Source of the DNA: Siphonodentalium dalli
Taxonomy: Eukaryota > Mollusca > Scaphopoda > Gadilida > Siphonodentaliidae
Length of the DNA stretch: 64,000 bases
Assembly (NCBI GenBank): GCA_032622095.1
Contig: CP136061.1
Location: forward strand, 261,298,077 to 261,362,076
Direction of reading: 5' to 3'
Positions 57,030 to 64,000 of this stretch are shown here, piece after piece; position 1 is the stretch's first letter, and each line of letters opens with the position of its first letter. The notes beneath the pieces are model-generated. The model was not told the origin of the DNA. It made no database searches and worked only from the letters and a program-made list of their open reading frames with translations. Made by a program: the position numbers and the translations under genes.

Positions 57030-58081
57030 GTAGGTTTGAAGATATTTTCTGTTGGATATTTTTGTATTTTTGAACAGAAAATTGACTAATAATCTTCATA
57101 AAACTACGACAGATAGTATCCGTATTAACTTGTCGCAAATTCTGCGTAATTATTGGAGCCTATACGCTATTATAGCCATGATAAATGATAATTATAAATG
57201 TTTATCGATGACTTCTGAATTTATCATTATTCATTGACATGACATTGACTCAATCATTCAATGTCATGTTAATTTTTTGTTATTAATGCTGTTTTTTGTG
57301 TAAATATTGAATGATTTACTCATGTTTGACTCTATCTAACTCTGATATAAGAAGAGTGTTACTTCAATCTTCATTATGATCATTCAATATTTCTATTGCT
57401 AAATTCTTTTAACTGTAAATGTAGTCGTACTAGTTACTACTACTACTAATTTAGTAATTACTATAATAACTATTAGTATTACTAACTGAGTAACTCGTAG
57501 ACAGTAGACTCCATTCTCAAGACTGTCCATTTAATATGATTCATCCATTATATTATTAATTTATATTTGCAGCCTTTACTTTAGTAGGCTTTACTAGCCT
57601 TTAGTCTAGAACATTCATTACATTGGTGAATAGACTCAGACTGGGGATACATTATTCAAATGTACATTAAACTAATTAAATTAATGCCACATATTGCATG
57701 TCACTTGTGGTTTGAAAGCCTATTTAATTATTTAAACTGTTTTAACTTTTATACTATTATAACTATAGTCTTAATAATACTATAGTGAAAACTATATTTA
57801 TTTAACAGGTATTTTTTTTATTGCACTTGAAGTAAGTTGAAGTAGACCAAAACAAAGCTTTGAAGTTTTACTGTAGTTAATAGTATTACTATTAGTATAC
57901 GACTAGTATTACATTTAAAAATTAAATAAATGGGTGGAGACTGTCATAAATCATGATTAAATGATCATTTTAATTTAAGGCCATTTCCACATTCATTTTG
58001 ACTAGTAGTAGTAGTAGTACTACTACGAGTAGTATTTTATATATCATTATTAATTATTCTTCATTGATCTTTATTTCTCAG
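57030..58081 (+). other. candidate intron, AT-rich
   Basis: GTAGGT at the left; TTTATTTCTCAG at the right (AG 58080-58081), 16 bases before the main ATG. It contains (TAC)n-like runs near 57440 and (TAG)n near 58003. No coding content was seen. Confidence 0.45.
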
Positions 58082-58097
58082 ATACCCAGAATTAATT

Positions 58098-61000
58098 ATG
58101 GCGTCTTCTACATTGGTGAAGTTAGTGGATGGATCCGATGGGAAGCAACTGGATTTGTTGAGATTGGAAGAAACACTGGCTATATGTATGTATAAGCATT
58201 TATTCATACCTGAAACATTAGACTCAGAGAATTGGGAAATAATTGACAGTCATGACACAGATTGTGATCTAGCAGCAGAATCACCATTCATGCCAAGTAT
58301 TGATCAGTTAGATAATATCATGTCTGTTCTCCAGAAAAATGAGAATACATTGGCAGCACTAGATTATGGTGTGTATGATTTCAAACAGATAGATGCATTT
58401 CTTCAGCTGCATAAAGTAAAAATTATGAAAAGTAAGTGCTCAAAGTACATGTCATGGCTTAAAATAGAGTTTGCTGCACCAAACTGTTATCGTTCAATGG
58501 ACTATGGAAAAATTCGAAATTTTGGCTCAACTATGATATCAAATACAATGAAAGCTGCAGTAGAATTTCCCAAATGCAGGATAAAAGTACATGATGCATT
58601 GACCTTATTAGGTGATGAATGGTTTGACAATGCAATATTCAATGGAATTTCAGAAATTTTAAACAGTCAAGCTAAAAGTGCATATGTTGAATCTATGATG
58701 GTGGGGTTCACCTGTGACAGATATATATCTGAATTGGAGAGAAGATTTGGAAACAATCCATTTATTGATTGCCAGACTTTGGTATTCATGTTGCATGTAG
58801 GATTGCATAAGGACCAGACTTTTCTAAATATAGCACAGTTTGATGAACATGGAGAAATTACTGTGAAGCATGGCAACCATTACTCAATGGCAGTATACTC
58901 ATGTAGTAATAATACTGTGATTTATGCAGACACCAAAGGATGGCCCTGTCCGCAAGACGTATTGACAAACATAGCAGGAGTTCTTGCCAAATGGGGAATT
59001 CCATCGCCAGAATTGATATACTGCCATGACCCTGAGCAAACAAGTGAAATAGGACATTACTGTTCTTCAAATTGCTCACCTCATTATCCAAAACAGGAAT
59101 GCTCTAATGTTTGTGGACCAGTTCTTGTAGTAACAGCAAGTGTTGCAGCTTTAGACATACCAAAGTTTTATGCACTTTGTAGTCACGACATAGATGATAA
59201 TCAACATCTGACATACCTCAGATCATGCAGTGGATTCTCACATTTTATGAGATTTGTTACACTGAATTGGCTCATGGATGGTGTTGTGAATCTGGAGCAT
59301 GTGTATCAAACAAATAGTCAGGTCCAATCATATGTAGAAGGACAGGAGACAAATGATTCACCAGATTTCAGTGACTCAGTGTCAGATGTGAATGAAATAC
59401 CACAGCAGGCCAAGATACATGAGGAACAAGCCAATGTCTGTTCTCAGTCCAATGAGTCGACAAGTACAGGAAAATCTGATAAGAGGAATAATGGTGTAAT
59501 AGTACCTGATAAATTAAGCACAGTTTTGTCTGGAAAACCTGAAGTAAGATTTCGGAATAAGAGACTAACATTATATCTGCACATTAGATTCTGTGAATCA
59601 GCTTTGAGCAAACAGTTTGCATGTACTGAGCTTGGATTGAAGGATGATGACGCTATCACAAAAATCAATCAATATTTGTCAACAGATGAATGTCAGGAGC
59701 TAGTGGAAAATTTAAAATCTGCAAATATGGAGAAGGAGTACCAGGAGGCCCTTTCAAATGAGAACAGTAGTCTGGAAGATCTGACATTTGGAAAGCCATT
59801 GATATCATACAGGAAGTCCAAAAAACATAATTTTATGCAGGTTGAGGTGAGACTCAAAGATGGTAAGAGAATGAGCAAGAACTTCAAGTGCTCAGATGAA
59901 GGAAAAAATGACACTGTAGCTAATGAGGAGATCAGACAATTCTTGGAAGAAGATGCTGCAGATTGGGTGAGATATGAAGTGACCAACAAATTATGGATTG
60001 AATGTGGTAAGTTAGAAGTTGGATTACAAACAAAGTACTATTTTGACAAATTTTTGTTTGATGTCAACAAACACTATTTAGTAGACAAGGGCATAAAAAT
60101 CGATCACAATGAGCATTGTGGTGCCATGAAAGTAGCTGTTACAGATAATGAAAAGTGGGGGAAAACACACCGCTTTGATGAAACCTATAGCTTTGAAGAA
60201 GGTACATATACTGATGATGCAATTACTCCAGTAGTATGCTTGCATGTTGCATGTGCTTCTAAGTCAGATACATGCAGAACAGAGTGCTTGGCACTAAGAA
60301 GAAGTCTGAACGTTACTATAGCAACAAAAGAATGTCCATCATGCCAAGTTAAATTAGAAGAAGTACAAAGCCAATGTGAACATTGCATGGTGGATTATGA
60401 TCACAACTTTAGGAAAGACAGTGTGGGGAGGATACTGTGCAATGCTTGTTACTTGCACATGTGGAAATATCACTGTGACCGTCCAATGACATTGATGAAC
60501 CAAACTTCAAATATCACTCGGGCAGTTCATGGAAAACACTTAGCCTGTGGTTGGAAACTGAAATTGGTTATATATAGTAATGATCTCTCAAAATGGACCA
60601 TTTATAAAGGTGTGAAAAATGGCTCTTATCACAGTGTAGAAGCAAACCAGGGAAACAAGCGAGCTAGTCTCACAACAAGAGACTCATGGGACAAACAGCG
60701 ACTATCTTTCAAAGCAACAGCAAAACAAATAATCTCTGCAGGTAATAATCAAGAAAAGCTGCTTCTTATAAAACCAGACGCAGATGGTAAAATACATTAT
60801 CTGGATCAAGTACGCAACCGGGTGAAATATGTAGACAAAGGTTTGATCAAAATCAGTATGAAAGAAAATGATATAATGTCTGACTGGCGGAGAACAGAGA
60901 ACCTAATTCAAAGCAACTTTGACTCTGTGTTGCTTTTCCAGCGAGGTTCGATGGTCATAGGAAGAGACTATCAGTATGTTGTAGCAAAGAATGAGTCTCT

Positions 61001-63638
61001 GAATTATTTGAGAACTTTTGGCAAAGCAGTTCTTGGTCTTGATGTGAAACATGACTTCAATGCAGTTCGTTTTAAAACTGCCTTCATTACCTATTGTGAT
61101 AGTATGAATGCTGGCCATCTTGTAGTCGCATCTGTATCCAATTCAGATGAGCAGCATATCCATGCCAGAACAATTCAGCTAATGTTAGCAAACGTACCAT
61201 GCACTGACGAGAAATGCCTTCACCCTACAGAGTTGTACATCTTCAATGATGGCAACGGCTTTTTCCGATTGAAACCATGTTCATTCAAAAACCAAATTCA
61301 GCCATTTTTTCAACATGACAAAGACAGGGCATTATTGAATGGAGTTATGAGTAATAACTTGAAATCAATACTGTGCAACTTCCATGCCGTACAGGCTTTT
61401 CGCAGGCATTTGAATGAAGAAGAGGAGTTGCGGCTTTTAACACGACCACTGGAGACAGGACTTAAATGTGTAATGAGGTGTTGGGATCAAAACTCCAGGC
61501 AGTATGTGACAAAGAGGCTGATTGACTTCATAGAAAAAGAGATACCAGATTGGCTTCTGTCCGAGGAAAACAGGAGTAAACTGGTTGCATATTTAAATAA
61601 ACATTGGTTCTCTTTCCCATGGCATGAACCTATGTCTGCTGAGTGTTTGTATGCTGTTGAAGAAACGGAGCAGACCAATCCACTACTTTTGACTGATAAT
61701 GTGACAGAAAGGAAATTCAAAGATGTTGATGAGACATATTTTGGAGGCCATCTTAATCGGCTGATATGCACATTTACACTGACTTTAATGAATAGCATAA
61801 TTGATGATGATATAGTAGCCACTCAGCAAAATATGCAGCTATCACAAGTGAGAAAACAAGTGAGAAAGAGAAATATCCGAGGCAAAGTGAAAGAGCTCAA
61901 AGTATGTAAGCGTGGTATAAGCCTCATGCAAAGAGGCCTCATAGTAGAATGGAGCAAAAATGATGGTTGGGCATTGGTCAGAAGTGAGTCAGATTCACAC
62001 AGTAAGAAAGATTTGCCAGATGAATTTTTTGATGGTACACTTGAACCAGACGAAGAATTGGAAGAGAGAAATCATAGCCAGATTACCAATGGGAATGATG
62101 AGCATACCTATGACATTGTTACCAAATGCAAAAGGGCAATTTCAAATTTAGACATAGCCGCTTCTAGGATATTCTATGAATACATTTGTGCAATACTCCC
62201 AGATGAATTTGTTGAAAAAATTAAGGGAGAAGTTCATATTGTCAATATCAACCTGGGAATATGCACATGTAATTATTTCATAGTTAGGGGACAGCCTTAT
62301 TTTTGCAAGCACATGTATGCATGTCTAGCTCAAAGAGAATGTATACAAAATGAGCACACCTTACTGGAAGCTTTCAAGACCTTCAGATTTAATAGGCAAA
62401 AACAAAACAAAACTATTGGCGAAGTGAATGTGCCTGTTGGACTTGATAGTTCAGATGTTATTATACAAAACTTGAAGAGGATATCTCATGTTGCGGACTT
62501 CGAGGAATTGGAAAATGCTTCCAGAGGCAGAATATTGAAAGTGTTGCATGATGAGAGTCATCGTGGAATGAAGCTACCAAGAGGATCATTGGCAAAAAGA
62601 CACCCACACAACATGGGTTTCAGAAGACAAGAGGGCTCAGTACAAGAGAGGTATGCCCTAGTGATTCAAGATGACACAGAGGAAGGTCCTCTTGATCCAT
62701 ATAGGCCCAATGTGGATTTTCCGGATAAAGCTAGTGAGAGACATGGAGGTAGGAAGCGGCAGAGAGTTTCAAAACGTGGCATCAGTTTCTCTTCTGTGGT
62801 GGAAAATTCCTTGAAATTGAACGAGAAGATAAATACCTGTTTGTTGCCAATAAGAGCTGTTGATGATCATGAGGGGCATTTGGAAACCGAGATAGATGAT
62901 TCTGAACCAGCAAAAAAGAAGAAAAAGAAAGATCACTGTGAATTTAACAACATCCTTGTGTCAAAACCATATGCATGTGGTATATGTGTTGAAAATGGGG
63001 AAATGCCTCCATATGCCTGCAGTACTGAGAATCAGTTATACAAGCATTATTCAATTAAACACAGAATGAACCTTTTGTACTGTACTGTCTGCTTGTGTGA
63101 TGGGATAAAGGATGCACATTTCCTTAACATGGCATTAATGAACAGACATATCAAGAAGTACCACTCCAGAAAAGTTATTGCCCGCAAGGAGCAAGCAAAA
63201 CTGGTATCTCTGTCAAGATCAGTTTCCAACACCGATGACAATCAAGATGAAGGAAGGATGACAAGAACTAACAATAATGGTTCTGCAGGTAGCAGTAACT
63301 CAGTCACAGTCAGTCAAGATTTAGCAGATCTCAAACTTGCAACATCGGAAGAAGCACTGGAAGTACTCAAAGATAAGAAGGGCCATGCAGGGTTGCAAAA
63401 TTTAGCTACATGGAAACATAATAAAACAGAGAAAAATGAAACAAAGCCATCAGATCTGTTGAAATGGACCTGCCCTGTGTGTAAGAGGGCCTGCAGATGG
63501 AAACCTAGGAAAGATGACCTTCAATCTGTTGAGTGTGGAACATGCAAAAAATGGTTTCACTGGAAGTGCGTAGCAATCACAAAAGACCCCAAAGAAACAG
63601 ATTGGAAATGTATAGATTGTGCTAATGAGCAAGACTAA
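58098..63638 (+). CDS. Ulp1 protease / GATA finger / MULE transposase / SWIM / PHD protein
   Basis: An uninterrupted 1846-residue frame, probably nuclear. Ulp1-type cysteine protease at about 195-350: H261, D278, Q333, C339; the H-D spacing (17) and Q-C spacing (6) equal those of yeast Ulp1. Two similar modules of roughly 65 residues start at 479 and 565 (GKP...K.F.C...D...I.Q.L). GATA-type finger C760-x2-C763-x17-C781-x2-C784 with GRILCNACYLHMWKYH. WRKY/GCM-like segment about 813-850. MULE-type RNase H transposase about 950-1235: D982, D1074 (HDKDRALLNG), CNFHAVQAF at 1093, E1204 (TDNVTERKF). SWIM finger C1389-x-C1391-x11-C1403-x-H1405. Basic NLS-like runs at 1551-1560 and 1605-1611. Two C2H2-like fingers (1627-1655, 1662-1689). 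PHD finger 1792-1841 in C4HC3 order. The ATG has G at +4 and lies 16 bp after a splice-acceptor-like site. Either an autonomous MULE or a domesticated gene; no TIRs were found in the window. Confidence 0.85.
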   Translation: MASSTLVKLVDGSDGKQLDLLRLEETLAICMYKHLFIPETLDSENWEIIDSHDTDCDLAAESPFMPSIDQLDNIMSVLQKNENTLAALDYGVYDFKQIDAFLQLHKVKIMKSKCSKYMSWLKIEFAAPNCYRSMDYGKIRNFGSTMISNTMKAAVEFPKCRIKVHDALTLLGDEWFDNAIFNGISEILNSQAKSAYVESMMVGFTCDRYISELERRFGNNPFIDCQTLVFMLHVGLHKDQTFLNIAQFDEHGEITVKHGNHYSMAVYSCSNNTVIYADTKGWPCPQDVLTNIAGVLAKWGIPSPELIYCHDPEQTSEIGHYCSSNCSPHYPKQECSNVCGPVLVVTASVAALDIPKFYALCSHDIDDNQHLTYLRSCSGFSHFMRFVTLNWLMDGVVNLEHVYQTNSQVQSYVEGQETNDSPDFSDSVSDVNEIPQQAKIHEEQANVCSQSNESTSTGKSDKRNNGVIVPDKLSTVLSGKPEVRFRNKRLTLYLHIRFCESALSKQFACTELGLKDDDAITKINQYLSTDECQELVENLKSANMEKEYQEALSNENSSLEDLTFGKPLISYRKSKKHNFMQVEVRLKDGKRMSKNFKCSDEGKNDTVANEEIRQFLEEDAADWVRYEVTNKLWIECGKLEVGLQTKYYFDKFLFDVNKHYLVDKGIKIDHNEHCGAMKVAVTDNEKWGKTHRFDETYSFEEGTYTDDAITPVVCLHVACASKSDTCRTECLALRRSLNVTIATKECPSCQVKLEEVQSQCEHCMVDYDHNFRKDSVGRILCNACYLHMWKYHCDRPMTLMNQTSNITRAVHGKHLACGWKLKLVIYSNDLSKWTIYKGVKNGSYHSVEANQGNKRASLTTRDSWDKQRLSFKATAKQIISAGNNQEKLLLIKPDADGKIHYLDQVRNRVKYVDKGLIKISMKENDIMSDWRRTENLIQSNFDSVLLFQRGSMVIGRDYQYVVAKNESLNYLRTFGKAVLGLDVKHDFNAVRFKTAFITYCDSMNAGHLVVASVSNSDEQHIHARTIQLMLANVPCTDEKCLHPTELYIFNDGNGFFRLKPCSFKNQIQPFFQHDKDRALLNGVMSNNLKSILCNFHAVQAFRRHLNEEEELRLLTRPLETGLKCVMRCWDQNSRQYVTKRLIDFIEKEIPDWLLSEENRSKLVAYLNKHWFSFPWHEPMSAECLYAVEETEQTNPLLLTDNVTERKFKDVDETYFGGHLNRLICTFTLTLMNSIIDDDIVATQQNMQLSQVRKQVRKRNIRGKVKELKVCKRGISLMQRGLIVEWSKNDGWALVRSESDSHSKKDLPDEFFDGTLEPDEELEERNHSQITNGNDEHTYDIVTKCKRAISNLDIAASRIFYEYICAILPDEFVEKIKGEVHIVNINLGICTCNYFIVRGQPYFCKHMYACLAQRECIQNEHTLLEAFKTFRFNRQKQNKTIGEVNVPVGLDSSDVIIQNLKRISHVADFEELENASRGRILKVLHDESHRGMKLPRGSLAKRHPHNMGFRRQEGSVQERYALVIQDDTEEGPLDPYRPNVDFPDKASERHGGRKRQRVSKRGISFSSVVENSLKLNEKINTCLLPIRAVDDHEGHLETEIDDSEPAKKKKKKDHCEFNNILVSKPYACGICVENGEMPPYACSTENQLYKHYSIKHRMNLLYCTVCLCDGIKDAHFLNMALMNRHIKKYHSRKVIARKEQAKLVSLSRSVSNTDDNQDEGRMTRTNNNGSAGSSNSVTVSQDLADLKLATSEEALEVLKDKKGHAGLQNLATWKHNKTEKNETKPSDLLKWTCPVCKRACRWKPRKDDLQSVECGTCKKWFHWKCVAITKDPKETDWKCIDCANEQD

Positions 63639-63686
63639 GATATGGCACGATAAAATTCAGATGAATCTGTTTCTTCAACTTCTGTG

Positions 63687-63830
63687 GGAATTTAATAATA
63701 AAACACGCGTAAAAAGAACGTCTAGGAAACTGCTTGCTCTACTTCTAGAGGAGCTTAATAAAACACGCGTAAAATGAACGTCTAGGAAACTGCTTGATCT
63801 ACTTCTGGAGGAGCTCACATACTCTCCCTT
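63687..63830 (+). promoter_or_regulatory. duplicated 3' UTR block with polyadenylation signals
   Basis: A block of about 63 bp ('aataaaacacgcgtaaaa' to 'cttctrgaggagct') is repeated in tandem, so AATAAA occurs at 63697-63702 and 63757-63762. A third AATAAA is at 63860-63865. These could give alternative 3' ends. Confidence 0.6.
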
Positions 63831-64000
63831 GCTGAATATTGTTGATAGCCCTTTTTATAAATAAATTGGACATAATTTTCAGTCCTAAAAATCCTTAACA
63901 TTTTGCAATAATCAAGCTGCTTTTTACAAGAATCAAACTAAGAATCATGATTCTGATTCTCATGAGATTTTAAGCCCTGACACGCAAATCTGAGAAGTGA
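63831..64000. other. window end
   Basis: It holds the third AATAAA (63860) and then 'agaatcatgattctgattct', a short palindromic phrase. Nothing else is supported; a right terminal inverted repeat, if any, would lie beyond. Confidence 0.35.

Overview
The window looks like intron-bearing, repeat-rich animal nuclear DNA. It has no operons, most of it is non-coding, and terminal-inverted-repeat elements, foldback elements, non-LTR retrotransposon pieces and minisatellites are dense. A lophotrochozoan, perhaps a mollusc, is my best guess. The grounds are degenerate arrays built on phrases such as 'gagttatggccctt' and 'gtccgtccgtccg', secreted PAN plus C-type-lectin proteins, and a single-exon rhodopsin-class receptor family. 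This is inference, not a placement.

Layout. 1-12.8 kb: no convincing host gene; a Harbinger-like element, TTAA-flanked MITEs, a reverse-transcriptase scrap and degenerate arrays. 12.8-14.5 kb: an intronless GPCR gene; its paralogue with conserved flanks lies inverted at 30.4-32.1 kb. 15-20.5 kb: minisatellites of 54, 31 and 40 bp. 20.7-22 kb: a secreted PAN/C-type-lectin gene and a broken partial copy; a related 3' exon is at 41.7-42.4 kb. 22-30 kb and 45-51.7 kb: nested TTAA-flanked palindromic elements. 37-44 kb: degenerate tandem arrays. 52.2-56.4 kb (- strand): an almost intact non-LTR retrotransposon with a PHD finger ahead of its endonuclease and reverse transcriptase, broken by one stop codon. 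56.8-63.9 kb (+ strand): the most interesting locus, a 1846-residue open frame. It combines a Ulp1-like cysteine protease, a GATA-type zinc finger, a Mutator-like (MULE) DDE transposase core, a SWIM finger, two C2H2-like fingers and a C-terminal PHD finger. It lies behind what looks like a TATA-less promoter (ETS, CCAAT and YY1-like sites) and a 5' non-coding exon.

How it fits together. Several insertions can be proved from the window alone, because an uninterrupted relative of the target lies elsewhere in it. A 469-bp element sits in a TTAA whose empty form is at 14680 and 48463. A 292-bp element sits in a TTAA whose near-empty relative is near 10090. A 5'-truncated LINE sits between two ATATGC copies. 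The giant transposase-like protein keeps its apparent catalytic residues for both protease and transposase, so it is either a recently active MULE or a domesticated host gene. The promoter-like leader favours the second without proving it. All alignments were made by eye; no identities were computed.
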